Assembly (NCBI RefSeq): GCF_008831545.1
Contig: NZ_CP044523.1
Coordinates: 372,001-436,000, forward strand
Length of the DNA stretch: 64,000 nucleotides
Direction: 5' to 3'
From: Halorussus halophilus
Lineage (GTDB): Archaea > Halobacteriota > Halobacteria > Halobacteriales > Haladaptataceae
Part shown: positions 1-9,170 of the stretch, piece by piece
Numbering within the stretch: the first letter of the stretch is position 1
Layout: the number at the start of each line of letters is the position of its first letter
The notes under the pieces: generated by a model
The model's database searches: none
What the model saw: only the letters and a program-made list of their open reading frames with translations
Told to the model about the DNA's origin: nothing
Program-made: the position numbers and the translations under genes

Positions 1-171
1 ATGTTCGAGACTGAACACGCGGTGGTCGAGGTCGTGGTCGGTCGCTTGCGCTTCGACTCGCTCGGCATCACGACCAGCGAGCGTGGGTTCGTGGCCTTCT
101 TCGAGGGCGCGTTCGACGATTAGCTTCCCGGTGTAGCCGTACGAACCGTAGACGAGGAGGTCTCCGTGCAT
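1..171 (-). CDS. Saccharopine dehydrogenase-like NAD(P)-binding protein, N-terminal part
   Basis: Only the first 57 codons lie in the window; the gene continues past the left edge. The protein opens with a beta strand and a glycine-rich nucleotide loop (YGSYGYTGK, residues 8-16) followed by a helix. This is the start of the Rossmann fold in the saccharopine dehydrogenase / trans-acting enoyl reductase family of membrane-associated oxidoreductases. The start ATG at 171 leaves only two residues before the first strand is reached, which fits the family. The substrate cannot be told from this fragment. The gene runs in the same direction as the next one, about 50 bp away. Confidence 0.75.
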   Translation of the reverse strand, partial: MHGDLLVYGSYGYTGKLIVERALEEGHEPTLAGRDAERVEAQATDHDLDHRVFSLEH

Positions 172-220
172 GACTGGTACGTTCTCTTTCGAACGGGAAA
201 GGTTGATAGGCCGAATCGAT

Positions 221-1423
221 TCACCCTGTTTCGGGACGAACGGCGTCCGCGTCGGCGAGATGTACCAGTCGAATCGTCCGGTCGTCTCGCTCTACGACCA
301 GCGTCTCGGTGCCGAGGAGTCGGTCGACGTGACTCGCTTCTCGCTCTGCCGCTGCGAGTTCTCGTTCCGAGACGCGCCACTGCGATTCGCCGAGCAGTCG
401 GTCGTAGCCGACGACGTCACCTGCCAGGCGATACTCCATCGTCAGGTGGCGAATCGACTCGTCTGCGACTCCGGCGAGGGAGAAAACGCAGAAGACGATA
501 GCGAAGGCAGTGGCGAAGAGCAGTGCGGCCTCCAGCGCTCCGAGCGCGACCATCGCCAGCGACCCGAGCAGGAATATCCCGAGAAAGAACGCCGGTGCGG
601 GGCGCACGAGACCGTGGAACGGTCCGTTAGCGAGGACGGCGAGTACCTTCGGCCGCACTGTCTCGACCGGTTCGGACAGTTCGCTATCGACTTCTGGCCA
701 CTCCGGCGGGTCGTACGCCCACCCGAACTCGATTGCGTCCCGCTCGTCGAACGCTCGCAGTCGGTCGCGGTAGACGTTCACGAGGTCGAAGAAGAACTTC
801 ACCTCGACGATGGCGACGACCAACACGCCTCCAGTCACGCCAGCCGAGACGATGCCCACGGTGAAGAACAGCACGAGCGTGAGAACCATCATCGGCGACA
901 TCACCGTCTTGAGCGCCATCTGTGCGTTGACTTCCTCGTATTCGCGGCCGAAGAAGTACTTCGAGACAGTCGAAAGACCGTTGCCGACGAAGATGCCGAC
1001 CGCTCCGAGGCCGAGCGTGAGGGTCGCTCGCTCCGTTTCGAGACCATTCGTGGCCGCGCTCGCATCGATTGCGCCGATGCTCAACGCCCCGGCGAACAGC
1101 CATATCAGCACCAGCACTGGGAGCGTGAGCGTGAGGATAGGCAGGTGCTGGACCTGTATCGTCAGGTTCGTCCGGGGAATGGACGGCCCGCCGCGCTTGT
1201 ACCGGGTCGCCCCGAGGAGGAGTTGGTCGCCGAAGTTCTCCGAGGGGCGCTGTGCGAACACCGCACGCACCGTGGACCACCAGAGCAAACTGCCGAGTTC
1301 GAGCCAGTAGAGCAACACGAGGGCGGCGATAGACCAGCCCCAGAAAGCGACGCCCACCAACGGGAGGAGATTCGTGGCGACGGCAGACGCGAGTTGGCGT
1401 CGTCGTCGCTTGGCGGAACTCAT
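221..1423 (-). CDS. DUF6498-type polytopic membrane protein
   Basis: This 400-residue protein has an arginine-rich N-terminus (RRRR at 6-9) and about six to seven hydrophobic segments: near residues 13-50, 95-118, 134-152, 172-206 and a long stretch at 277-318. A hydrophilic acidic tail of about 80 residues follows and is probably cytoplasmic. The layout and the aromatic-rich first hairpin (WGWSIAALVLLYWLELGSLL) match haloarchaeal proteins annotated as DUF6498, whose function is unknown. I see no catalytic motif. It is transcribed leftwards, with a divergent or unlinked relationship to the nucS gene, which starts 900 bp to the right on the same strand. Long opposite-strand open frames across it are arginine/glutamate-rich artefacts. 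Confidence 0.75.
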   Translation of the reverse strand: MSSAKRRRRQLASAVATNLLPLVGVAFWGWSIAALVLLYWLELGSLLWWSTVRAVFAQRPSENFGDQLLLGATRYKRGGPSIPRTNLTIQVQHLPILTLTLPVLVLIWLFAGALSIGAIDASAATNGLETERATLTLGLGAVGIFVGNGLSTVSKYFFGREYEEVNAQMALKTVMSPMMVLTLVLFFTVGIVSAGVTGGVLVVAIVEVKFFFDLVNVYRDRLRAFDERDAIEFGWAYDPPEWPEVDSELSEPVETVRPKVLAVLANGPFHGLVRPAPAFFLGIFLLGSLAMVALGALEAALLFATAFAIVFCVFSLAGVADESIRHLTMEYRLAGDVVGYDRLLGESQWRVSERELAAAEREASHVDRLLGTETLVVERDDRTIRLVHLADADAVRPETG

Positions 1424-1548
1424 TGTCTGGTGACTGGACTGTCAGTTTTTGTGGGTTGCGGTCCGTCGCGGCGGGGCGCGAGGACACTGAGTCCGAATCC
1501 GAGCGGGCCGTCACGGGGAGGCTTCGACTGTGGTGGTGACGACTACAC

Positions 1549-2358
1549 CTAAAAGTCGCTCAACTTCGCTTCCATCGAGCCTTTCGCGTCCGTCTCGAAC
1601 TCCGAGAGACCGACGAACTCCAAGCCGTTGTCGCGCAAGGCCCGCTTTACGCGTTCCGATGCAGAAGGCGCGACCAACATCCCGCGCACGTCGCTCGCGG
1701 CTTCGCCGTTCGCAATCGAGGCCCGCTCCACTTCCGTGTCGCGCACCTCGCCATTCGATTCCTCGTACAGCGACACGTACCGCTGGAGTTGGTCGAAGTG
1801 GTTCAGCGTCGCCTGAATCCGCTTGACCTCCACGACGACGGGAGTCCCCTCTTCGTCAACTGCGTAGAAGTCTACGAAGCCGTACTTCGTCTCGCGCTCG
1901 TGTTCCACGATGCGGAGTCCCTTCTCTAGCACGGCCGGGTTCGACTCGATGTACTCGTGCATCTCCGCTTCCGTGCCGGATTCTTCGTAGGTCGCGCCGT
2001 CGGTGGCGTCGAACCGAGTCACTGCGTAGGCTTCGTGGACTCTCGCCTCGACGCGCTCGCTGGGGTTCGTCCGGCGCGCGAGCAGGACGGCCTCGCCCTC
2101 GCTGACGCGTGCGGAGACGCTGCCGCCGCCCGGCATCCAGTTGACCGGCTTGTGGCCCGTCGGCTGGTGGACCAGAAACGTGCCGTCCGGTTTGGCGACG
2201 AGTATCCGGTCGCCGCGTCCGAGGTGGCCGCTCGTCCGACCCTCGTACTCGACTTGGCAGTTCGCGGAGACGGTCAGCATCGCGCCGTCGCGGACTGCTG
2301 CTTTGGTAGCTTCGACGACGGACTCGGGGTCCGGCGCGTCGAGGTGCTCGACCACCAT
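1549..2358 (-). CDS. nucS: Mismatch-specific endonuclease NucS (EndoMS)
   Basis: NucS/EndoMS cuts both strands at mismatched DNA together with the sliding clamp and provides MutS-independent mismatch repair in many archaea. The 269-residue protein has the usual length and two-domain layout: an N-terminal DNA-binding/dimerisation part (residues 1-120), then a RecB-like nuclease core. Active-site residues are visible: D163 in the GFVDFYAV segment, and E177 and K179 in VVVEVKR, the D-(x)n-E-x-K nuclease signature. The C-terminus ends in a short acidic and hydrophobic tail, where the PCNA-interacting motif of the family sits. The gene lies 3 bp downstream of the kinase-like gene on the same strand, so the two are probably co-transcribed. 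Confidence 0.93.
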   Translation of the reverse strand: MVVEHLDAPDPESVVEATKAAVRDGAMLTVSANCQVEYEGRTSGHLGRGDRILVAKPDGTFLVHQPTGHKPVNWMPGGGSVSARVSEGEAVLLARRTNPSERVEARVHEAYAVTRFDATDGATYEESGTEAEMHEYIESNPAVLEKGLRIVEHERETKYGFVDFYAVDEEGTPVVVEVKRIQATLNHFDQLQRYVSLYEESNGEVRDTEVERASIANGEAASDVRGMLVAPSASERVKRALRDNGLEFVGLSEFETDAKGSMEAKLSDF

Positions 2359-2361
2359 CGG

Positions 2362-2847
2362 TCAGAAGTGTGCCTCGACCTGCCGCTCGGTCTCTTCCGG
2401 ACTGTCCGAGTTGTCTACGGTCACGTGGTCGGCCGAGATGGCGTCGAACGTCTCGCGGTAGAGTTCGTGAATCTCGAAGTCGGCGTCGCTGGCGTCGTCT
2501 TCTCTGCTCTCGATGCGCTCTTTGACGACGCCCTCGGCGCACTCGACTTTGACGAGGCGAAAGCCCGTCTCCAACTCGGCGGCGAGTTCTCTGGCGCGCG
2601 CTCTCTCCGCTTCGTCCTGAAACGTCGCGTCGAACACCGCGGTGCGCCCGGCTTCGACCGTCTCGCGGCCGCGCCGGAATAACTCGTCGTAGACCATCTG
2701 GGACTCCTCGTCGGTGTACTCGGGGTCCGAAATAATCTCCTTGCGAATGACGTCGGTCCTGAGGAGTCGTCCGTCGGTCTCCTCGGCGATTCGTTCGGCG
2801 ACGGTAGTCTTTCCCACGCCCGGCAGTCCACAAACTACGACCAACAT
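2362..2847 (-). CDS. P-loop AAA/zeta-type kinase-like protein
   Basis: This 161-residue single-domain ATPase has the Walker A loop GLPGVGKTT at residues 7-15, right at the N-terminus. A mid-protein VFDATF segment probably holds the second magnesium/catalytic acid, and the C-terminal half is charged and helical with arginines typical of a lid. The pattern matches small ATP-binding proteins related to zeta toxins, polynucleotide kinases and gluconate kinases. The substrate is unknown. I chose the ATG at 2847 because it puts the first beta strand at residue 2; an in-frame ATG 69 bp upstream would add a basic, non-conserved leader. It is three bases upstream of nucS, suggesting an operon, but this does not by itself prove a role in DNA repair. 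Confidence 0.75.
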   Translation of the reverse strand: MLVVVCGLPGVGKTTVAERIAEETDGRLLRTDVIRKEIISDPEYTDEESQMVYDELFRRGRETVEAGRTAVFDATFQDEAERARARELAAELETGFRLVKVECAEGVVKERIESREDDASDADFEIHELYRETFDAISADHVTVDNSDSPEETERQVEAHF

Positions 2848-2939
2848 GCTGCGTTGCGCTAATCCATTCGGGAGGCGTACATCAATGTATGGGAAACGCG
2901 CGAGTAACTTCGTCACTCCCCCTCACGGACTCTCTTCGC

Positions 2940-3962
2940 TCAGCCTAGCAGATTCTCGCCGAACGCCAGCATGCGGTAGCCTTTCTTCGCGGCAGTCATC
3001 GGTGTGCCCGCCGACTCGACCACGTGGTACGGTCTGAGTTCGCCGCCGAACTTCGCCTTGTAGCGCGCGAGTCGCTCGTCGTTGGCGGTGTAGAGGTCGT
3101 AGCGTGAGATATCGTCTAGTTCAGGGTCCGTCAGAACGTCTTCGATGATTCGCCAGTGGAGCAGTCCGTTCAGACTCACGCCGTCGTAGATACCTTTCGT
3201 GCCGCCCTTCCAGAAGTAAGCGGCGTCGTTCGAGAACAGCGCCGCGATGCCGCCGAGGAACTCGCCGTCCGAACTTTCGGCGACGTACATCCGCGCGCGG
3301 TCGTCCAGAGCGTCCACGAGGTCCCGCATGAACGCCGCCGACATGGGGAACCCGATGCCCTGCTCTTCGAAGCGTTCCTTCGTCGTTCGATAGATGTCGC
3401 GCGCGCCGTCCAGTCCCCGAACCTCGACGGACACGTCCAGGTCCTCGGCGTCTCGAATGTCGCGCCGCAGACTCTTGCTGAACGATTGTTTGACTTGCTC
3501 GGGACTCCGTTCTGCCAGTGGCACGCTGTAGGTGAACCGCGTCTCCAAGTCGAGTCCGGCCCACCCGTACGGTCGGGGGTCTGCGTACTCGGTGCTACAG
3601 GAGAGTCGAAACAGCGTCCGAGCGTCGTCGGCATCGACCGCCCGGAGGACGCTCTCGGCGAATTCGCTGTTGACTTGCTCTCGTTTCCGGCGCTTCGGAC
3701 TCGTCGGCATCAGAATCGGGCCAAGTCGTCGGATACCGTACCCGAGCGGCGGGGAGAGGGCCATCCGAACGAACGGCCGGTCGCGGACGACCAGCGGGAG
3801 CAGTGCGACCGGTTGTTGGCCTTTGAACCCACCGAACAGGTGCAACTCTCCGTCCGTGTGTTCGTCGAGGACGCCGAGTGCCTCGGGCGTGTGGAAGACG
3901 CCGAACCCCTCGTCGGGGAGCGCCTGCTCCCACTCGGCGAGCGTGAGTTTCTCGATACGCAT
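2940..3962 (-). CDS. FemAB-like GNAT acyltransferase
   Basis: The 340-residue protein has the tandem acetyltransferase-like layout of the FemAB / peptidoglycan-bridge family. The N-terminal part contains an FHTPEAL segment and an LFGGFKGQQPVALLPLVV strand. The second half carries a typical GNAT beta-strand pair (MYVAESSDGEFLGGIAALF) and the segment AAYFWKGGTKG, then the LLHWRIIE helix that is characteristic of FemAB proteins. Archaea lack murein, so in haloarchaea these proteins probably transfer an acyl or aminoacyl group to surface sugars or lipids; this is inference. The gene stands alone, with about 20 bp of non-coding DNA downstream before the kinase-like gene's longer frame and about 165 bp upstream before a divergent gene. 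Confidence 0.75.
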   Translation of the reverse strand: MRIEKLTLAEWEQALPDEGFGVFHTPEALGVLDEHTDGELHLFGGFKGQQPVALLPLVVRDRPFVRMALSPPLGYGIRRLGPILMPTSPKRRKREQVNSEFAESVLRAVDADDARTLFRLSCSTEYADPRPYGWAGLDLETRFTYSVPLAERSPEQVKQSFSKSLRRDIRDAEDLDVSVEVRGLDGARDIYRTTKERFEEQGIGFPMSAAFMRDLVDALDDRARMYVAESSDGEFLGGIAALFSNDAAYFWKGGTKGIYDGVSLNGLLHWRIIEDVLTDPELDDISRYDLYTANDERLARYKAKFGGELRPYHVVESAGTPMTAAKKGYRMLAFGENLLG

Positions 3963-4091
3963 CTCTCACGCACTCAACTAGGCCGACGAGCATTGTTATT
4001 GCCCGCTTAGCGCGCCGAATCGTGAGATTGAATCGTTCGCTGGGGAACGAGAATTACTCGTCGTTCCCCAGTATCGCCGCAAAAACGGGGA

Positions 4092-4099
4092 CTTATATC
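4092..4099 (+). promoter_or_regulatory. TATA box of the trans-sulfuration gene
   Basis: An AT-rich CTTATATC box lies about 30 bp before the ATG at 4128. That spacing fits a leaderless or near-leaderless haloarchaeal transcript, and no purine-rich ribosome-binding site is seen before the start codon. Confidence 0.5.
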
Positions 4100-4127
4100 G
4101 TGGGTATTAGCATAGTTCACACTACGC

Positions 4128-5297
4128 ATGGACAGGCCCAGATTCGAGACGCGGGAGGTTCACGCCGGACACGGCACGGACGAACACGGCGCGCTGATGA
4201 CGCCGATTTACGCCAATTCGACGTACGCCTACGAGTCGCCGACCGACCTCGTGGGCGAGCATCGCTACTCGCGGATGAGCCAACCGACGCGCGACGAACT
4301 CGAAGCGGTGTTCGCCGACCTCGAAGGCGGCGAGCACGCCAGCGCGTTCGCCAGCGGGATGGCGGCTATCGACGCCGTCTTCTCGCTGCTGTCGAGCGGC
4401 GACCACGTGGTCGCCGCGAAGAACCTCTACGCGGAGACCCACGAACTGCTCACCAACGTGTACTCCCGCTACGGCGTGGACGTGACACACGTGGACGTGA
4501 CCGACGAGGAGGCAATCGCGGCGGCGGTGACCGCCGACACCGCGCTCGTCTACTTCGAGACGCCGACGAATCCCGTGTTGAACGTCGGCGACATCGAAGC
4601 GGCCGCAGACGTGGCGCACGAGAACGACGCTATTCTCGCCGTGGACAACACCTTCGCGTCGCCGTTCCTCCAGCGGCCGCTCGAACAGGGTGCCGACCTT
4701 GTCGTGGAGTCGCTGACGAAGTATCTCGGCGGTCACTCCGACGTTATCGCGGGCGCAGTCGCCACGAGAGACGCGAATCTGGCCGAGGAAATCGACTACT
4801 ATCAGTACGCCCGCGGTGGGATTCCAAGTCCGTTCGACTGCTTTCTCGTCCTTCGGGGCGCGAAAACGCTCTCGTTCCGGATGGAACGACACTGTCAGAA
4901 CGCCCAAGCAGTCGCCGACTTCCTCGTGGAACATCCGCAAGTCGAAGAGGTCTACTACCCTGGGTTAGAGAGCCACCCGAATCATTCGGTCGCCGCCAAG
5001 CAGATGGACGACTTCGGTGGCATGGTAAGTTTCGAACTCGCAGGCGGCGTCGAGGAAGCCGCGGAGTTCGCCGCGAATTTGGAAGTCATCACGCTCGCGG
5101 AGAGTCTGGGTGGCGTCGAGAGCCTCGTGGAAGTGCCCGCAGTGATGACCCATCAGGACCTCTCGCCCGAGGAACTCGCCGAGGCGGGCATCAGCGAGAC
5201 GCTCGTCCGTCTCAGCGTCGGCGTCGAACACGAGGCGGACCTGCTCGCGGACGTAGAGGGTGCGCTCGACGCGGCGTTTCAGACGATAGTGGAGTAA
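4128..5297 (+). CDS. Cystathionine gamma-synthase/lyase family PLP enzyme
   Basis: This 389-residue fold-type I PLP enzyme belongs to the Cys/Met metabolism family (cystathionine gamma-synthase, gamma-lyase, O-acylhomoserine sulfhydrylase). Visible landmarks are [13 protein letters not shown] (residues 47-59, phosphate-binding tyrosine and arginine from the neighbouring subunit), FASGMAA (phosphate cradle), AVDNTFASP with D173 facing the pyridine nitrogen, and [11 protein letters not shown] with the Schiff-base lysine K198. Length is normal. Sequence alone does not separate synthase from lyase or sulfhydrylase. The M20 peptidase gene begins 3 bp after its stop codon, so the two are almost certainly one transcript and may act in one amino-acid pathway. 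Confidence 0.9.
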   Translation: MDRPRFETREVHAGHGTDEHGALMTPIYANSTYAYESPTDLVGEHRYSRMSQPTRDELEAVFADLEGGEHASAFASGMAAIDAVFSLLSSGDHVVAAKNLYAETHELLTNVYSRYGVDVTHVDVTDEEAIAAAVTADTALVYFETPTNPVLNVGDIEAAADVAHENDAILAVDNTFASPFLQRPLEQGADLVVESLTKYLGGHSDVIAGAVATRDANLAEEIDYYQYARGGIPSPFDCFLVLRGAKTLSFRMERHCQNAQAVADFLVEHPQVEEVYYPGLESHPNHSVAAKQMDDFGGMVSFELAGGVEEAAEFAANLEVITLAESLGGVESLVEVPAVMTHQDLSPEELAEAGISETLVRLSVGVEHEADLLADVEGALDAAFQTIVE

Positions 5298-5300
5298 TCG

Positions 5301-6476
5301 ATGACGGGTGACGAACCGACGAACGACCTCGCCGACCTCGCCGCCCGACTCGTCCGGATTCCCAGCGAGAACCCGCCCGGCGACGAGCGACCGTGCGTGG
5401 AGTTCGTCGTGGAGTGGTTCGAAGAGGAGGGAATCGACGCCGAACTGGTCGAGACGCCCGAGATGGACCGCCCGAACGCCGTCGCAGTCGTGGGCGAACT
5501 AGACGACGATTCGCCGACCGTCGTCCTGAACGGCCACACAGACGTGGTTCCGGCGGGCGACCACGAGCAGTGGAGCCACGACCCTTACGGGGGCGACGTT
5601 GCAGATGGAAAACTCTGGGGCCGCGGGAGCGCCGACATGAAGACCGGCCTCGCGCTCGCCATGCTCACCGCGAAGTCCCTCGCGTCCGAAATCGAATCCG
5701 GCGCGCTTGACGGTTCGCTGGTGGTTCACGCCGCCGCTGGCGAAGAGACCGGAATTCCGGGAACGCGGACGCTCATCGACGCGGGCTACGGCGGCGACTG
5801 CGCAATCGTCCTCGAACCGACGAACTTCCGCGTGGCGACCAGTGCGAAGGGAGTCGCCACGTACCGAGTGAGTGTCGAAGGCGCGGCCTCCCACGCGAGT
5901 CACCCCGACCAAGGCACGAATGCAATCGACCTCACACGCCGCGTATTGGACGCCATCGACGACTACGACGCAGACCTTCGGGGCCGCGAGGACCCGCTCT
6001 GTGGCCGTGCCTTCGCCACTGTCACCGAGTTGGAAGCGGGCACCGACTCCAACATGGCGGTGCTGCCGGAACGCGCCGAACTCCTGCTCGACCGGCGCAT
6101 CCTCCCCGACGAATCCATCGACGCCGTAGAACAGGAGTTAGACGACCTATTCGAAACTGTCGAGCGGGAGTCGGGCGTGACAGCCGAGCGGACGCTCGTC
6201 CAGCACTACGCGTCGGCCTCGATTCCGAACGACCACTCCCTCGCGATACAGTTCCGCGACCTCTCCACAAATTTGGCAGACGCGCCCGCCGGCCCGTGGG
6301 GCATGGAAGCCGCGACCGACGCGCGGGAGTTCGTCGCTGACGGGATTCCGGCCATCATCTGGGGACCGGGCAACCTCTCGCAAGCCCACACCGTAGACGA
6401 ACACATCGACCTCGGGGACGCACAAGTCGGTCTGGAGATTCTGGAGCGCGGCGTCAGCGGACTGTTGAGCGAGTAG
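5301..6476 (+). CDS. M20 family metallopeptidase (ArgE/DapE-like)
   Basis: The 391-residue protein is a zinc-dependent M20 amidohydrolase/peptidase of the ArgE/DapE/ACY1/CPG2 group. The metal-binding motifs are in the expected order: NGHTDVVPAG (H79 and D81), GRGSADMKTG (bridging D112), AAGEETG (general base E148 and metal ligand E149), LEPTN, and a late histidine in SQAHTVDEH. The lid/dimerisation domain lies between about residues 180 and 295. Likely substrates are N-acyl amino acids, succinyl-diaminopimelate or small peptides. It follows the trans-sulfuration enzyme with a 3-bp gap and ends before a small unrelated gene. Confidence 0.88.
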   Translation: MTGDEPTNDLADLAARLVRIPSENPPGDERPCVEFVVEWFEEEGIDAELVETPEMDRPNAVAVVGELDDDSPTVVLNGHTDVVPAGDHEQWSHDPYGGDVADGKLWGRGSADMKTGLALAMLTAKSLASEIESGALDGSLVVHAAAGEETGIPGTRTLIDAGYGGDCAIVLEPTNFRVATSAKGVATYRVSVEGAASHASHPDQGTNAIDLTRRVLDAIDDYDADLRGREDPLCGRAFATVTELEAGTDSNMAVLPERAELLLDRRILPDESIDAVEQELDDLFETVERESGVTAERTLVQHYASASIPNDHSLAIQFRDLSTNLADAPAGPWGMEAATDAREFVADGIPAIIWGPGNLSQAHTVDEHIDLGDAQVGLEILERGVSGLLSE

Positions 6477-6531
6477 CATCCCATCGAACGCACTCCACTG
6501 GGCTTTTGGTAGTAGGGTCTATGGAAGTAGT

Positions 6532-6927
6532 GTGCAAACCTCATTGCTCTCGGACGCTCGCGCCGACCGCATCGTCGAACCCTGCCGCGAACACGTCGGC
6601 GACGCGCTCCGCTCGATAACGTACTTCACGGCGAGCGACTACGAACAAATATTCCTCCGAAGCGACCTCGAACAGGACGCCGACCTGACGACGTTCATCG
6701 GTCTCGAATGGCGAGAGTCCGACATCACCGAGAACGCGTACCAGGGGACCGAACTCGGCGAACACACATACACACTCCGCCGATTCGAGAACGGATTCCT
6801 GCTCCGGGTCGCGACCGACAGTGCGGGCGTCTTCGTAACTACCGACGACCTCACGCTCGACGCGTTCGACGACCTCGCGGAGATACTCGACGACGTGGTC
6901 GAGTCGCTCCGGAACGGCGAGGCGTAG
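6532..6927 (+). CDS. Small haloarchaeal protein (DUF7522-like)
   Basis: A 131-residue acidic soluble protein starting with GTG. It has no catalytic motif I can identify. Several short aromatic strands (SITYFTASDYEQIFLR, TYTLRRFENGFLLRV, GVFVTTDDLTLDAFDDLAEIL) and a C-terminal helix resemble small haloarchaeal proteins annotated DUF7522, function unknown. No TATA box stands out immediately upstream, so it may depend on read-through from the peptidase gene 55 bp before it. The next gene is convergent. Confidence 0.6.
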   Translation: MQTSLLSDARADRIVEPCREHVGDALRSITYFTASDYEQIFLRSDLEQDADLTTFIGLEWRESDITENAYQGTELGEHTYTLRRFENGFLLRVATDSAGVFVTTDDLTLDAFDDLAEILDDVVESLRNGEA

Positions 6928-6947
6928 TCTCGACTGCTCCGTCGCAC

Positions 6948-7676
6948 TCAGTCGTCGAGCGACACCTGCGAGAGGTCCGCGTCTAGTTCTTCGACGTGTT
7001 CGTTGAACGTCTCGACGAAGTCGCCGAACTTCTCGGCGAGTCTGCGCACTTCGGGCGCTGACGGCGGTTCGTACTGTGAGACGAGATACGTACCGCCCTC
7101 GCCGCCGACACGCAGGTACGAGACACCGTCTTGGTCCCACTTCAACTCCCAACGCTTTCCGGCGGCGCGCTTCGCGAAGGTACCGTACTCGGTACCGTCG
7201 AACCGCTGTAATTCGCGGGCCATCGTGTCCGCGACCTCCCGAATTCTGGCGACGATTCGGTTTCGGTCCTCGACGATGGAGTCGGCCGATTCGACCGCAG
7301 GAAACTCCGTCCTCACGTCGTCTAAGACGCCGTCGAGCGACCTGACGTGGCGATTGTACGACTCGACGAACGCGGCGTAGTCGTCCATCGCTTCGGCGAG
7401 TTCGTCGGGGTCCGGTTGGCTCTTTCCAGAGACGACGTACGTCTCGCTGCCCGACTTCGGGTCGAAGCGGAGGTACTGAATCGCGCCTGCTTCGTACTTG
7501 AGCGTCCACTCACCACCGTCGGTGTCGAAGTTCTGTTGGCCGTAGTCGCCGCCGTCCAACAGTGCGAGTTCTCGCGCGATTTGGCCCGCGTGGTCCTGCA
7601 CCTGCGCGACGACCTCGTCGCGCTGTTCTGTGACGGATTCGGTCTCCTCGATTTCCGCGTCCAACCCCTCGGTCAT
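6948..7676 (-). CDS. Internally duplicated haloarchaeal protein of unknown function
   Basis: The 242-residue acidic protein is built from two similar halves of about 115 residues. Each half starts with a helix ending in AGQIARELALLDG or ADTMARELQRFDG. It continues with a short strand pair around EWTLKYEAGAIQYLRF or RWELKWDQDGVSYLRV, then a TYVVSGKSQPDPDEL or TYLVSQYEPPSAPEV segment, and ends in a helix YAAFVESYNRHVRSLD or FGDFVETFNEHVEELD. It therefore looks like a tandem duplication of one domain. No enzymatic motif, signal peptide or membrane segment is present. I do not recognise the family. It is convergent with the gene before it, and the ATP-grasp gene lies upstream on the same strand. 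Confidence 0.7.
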   Translation of the reverse strand: MTEGLDAEIEETESVTEQRDEVVAQVQDHAGQIARELALLDGGDYGQQNFDTDGGEWTLKYEAGAIQYLRFDPKSGSETYVVSGKSQPDPDELAEAMDDYAAFVESYNRHVRSLDGVLDDVRTEFPAVESADSIVEDRNRIVARIREVADTMARELQRFDGTEYGTFAKRAAGKRWELKWDQDGVSYLRVGGEGGTYLVSQYEPPSAPEVRRLAEKFGDFVETFNEHVEELDADLSQVSLDD

Positions 7677-7733
7677 GCTGGTACGAGAGAGGAACGCGGC
7701 AGGTATAGTCTCTCTGCACTGCTCTTGCTCTCG

Positions 7734-8942
7734 CTACGAACGCGGCGAAAGCATGTGTTTGACGCCGCTGACGAACGGTCGAGGGTCGTCCAGTCGGAGG
7801 TAGTCGAAGTTCGGATGCTCGTAACAGGACCACAGTAGGTCTATCGTCGCGCCGACCAGCGAGGGTTTCGGGACGTGCGGCGATTCGTCTCGGAGTACGC
7901 TCAGCAGGTAGCCGAACTCGCCGTACAGCAGGTGACTGCCGGTACCGACTTCGTAGCCCGGTTCCGGCCCGGTGTCGATTTCCTCGGGGGTCCCCGTCGC
8001 CAGTTGCCAGTAGTAGTGCGGGAAGTCAGCGCCCGCCCGGACCGAGAAGGGCAGTGATTGCCACATCCGGGGGTTGATTTCGGTGAGTTTGAACTCGCCC
8101 GTCCGCTCGTCTTTCATGTACTCGATGCAGGCGAGGCCGTGCCAATCGAGGTGGTCGAGAAGCGTCCGAGCCACTGCTTCCAGTTCCTCGTTGTAGATAG
8201 ACTCTCGATAGACACTTCCGCCACCGGTGTAAGAATTCCCCCGAATCTGGCGGTGTTGGAACGTCGCTAGCGGTTCGCCGTGGTCGTAAATCGCGGCGAC
8301 CATGTACTCGTCCGACGTGGGGACGAACTCTTGGACGATGGGGTCGTGTTTCATCTCCTCGCGGAGGGCGGTCACGTCTGGCTTCTCGCCCGGTCGGACG
8401 TGTTCGACCGTCTTCACCTCCTCGATTGCGTTCGCGTCGTAGCCGTCTACCCAGTCTTCGGCCAACAGATTGTACCGCGACTTGATTATCAGTTCGGGGT
8501 CCCAGTCGTCCACCTCGCTGAGCAGTCGAGTTTCGGGTATCGGCACGCCAGCGTCCGCGGCGGCGTCGAACAACTGCTTTCGGTCGTGGACGCGTTCGAG
8601 CGCGTCGAGCGACGGCACGGCCAGCGAGACGTGTTTCTCGAATCGCTCGCGGTACTTCGAGAGCAGGTAGATGTCCTCTTCTCGAACCGGGATTATCGTC
8701 CGCACGTCCGACCGCGTCGCGAGTTCGAGCAGTGCGTCTCTGTACGCCTGTAAGTCGTGTGGCGACGGCAGGACGGTACGTTCGTCGCAGAATCGAGAAT
8801 CGAACTCTAATGCGTCCTCGTTCTCGGAGGCGACGAGCGTGTAAACGTCGCGTTTGCTAAGCGACCGGATGCAGGGGTAACTGCCGGGGTCGTATCCAGT
8901 CGGTATCAACACTGTCTCGCTACTCGCGTCCTCTCCACCCAT
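7734..8942 (-). CDS. ATP-grasp carboxylate-amine ligase, copy 1
   Basis: This 402-residue ATP-grasp enzyme forms acyl-phosphate intermediates and joins a carboxylate to an amine or thiol. The N-terminal domain begins VLIPTGYDPGSYPCIRSL. The ATP-grasp core includes LIIKSRYN, IVQEFVPTSDEYMVAAIYD and the metal-binding strand LTEINPRMWQSLPF near the C-terminal third, where E and N coordinate magnesium. Such haloarchaeal proteins are annotated carboxylate-amine ligases; the substrate is unknown. I chose the ATG at 8942 because the paralogue at 10508-11716 starts at the same point (MTGEDA versus MGGEDA) and both are then 402 residues; a GTG 15 bp upstream is less likely. Confidence 0.82.
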   Translation of the reverse strand: MGGEDASSETVLIPTGYDPGSYPCIRSLSKRDVYTLVASENEDALEFDSRFCDERTVLPSPHDLQAYRDALLELATRSDVRTIIPVREEDIYLLSKYRERFEKHVSLAVPSLDALERVHDRKQLFDAAADAGVPIPETRLLSEVDDWDPELIIKSRYNLLAEDWVDGYDANAIEEVKTVEHVRPGEKPDVTALREEMKHDPIVQEFVPTSDEYMVAAIYDHGEPLATFQHRQIRGNSYTGGGSVYRESIYNEELEAVARTLLDHLDWHGLACIEYMKDERTGEFKLTEINPRMWQSLPFSVRAGADFPHYYWQLATGTPEEIDTGPEPGYEVGTGSHLLYGEFGYLLSVLRDESPHVPKPSLVGATIDLLWSCYEHPNFDYLRLDDPRPFVSGVKHMLSPRS

Positions 8943-9138
8943 GCCCCTACCTTGCACTGACAGCTACATGAATCCGGACGAGTGTTTCGCTATTTTTACG
9001 AAAGTAGGACCTGTGTACTGGTCGGAGCTACTACTCTTCCGACCCGACAGCCGTACGGCGTTCAGAGCGCATACGTTATAAATCAACGGCGGCCGACTCG
9101 ACTGCAACGTTTCCAGGGAGTCGGGTCGGTCCGAACCA

Positions 9139-9145
9139 TTATTTT
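9139..9145 (+). promoter_or_regulatory. TATA-like box before the bactofilin-type gene
   Basis: The AT-rich TTATTTT stretch sits 26-32 bp before the ATG at 9171. This supports that start over longer in-frame extensions reaching back to 8982, and suggests a leaderless message. Confidence 0.45.
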
Positions 9146-9170
9146 GCAGTCGGTTGATTGCAGTGCGGGT

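Noticed and set aside
170-1552. 460-codon open frame on the plus strand over the DUF6498 gene
   Set aside because: It is a Glu/Arg/His-rich antisense frame of a real membrane-protein gene; the minus-strand product has clear membrane segments and a family match.
4022-5311. 429-codon arginine-rich open frame
   Set aside because: It overlaps the PLP-enzyme gene in another frame and shows the Arg-rich composition of GC-rich shadow frames.
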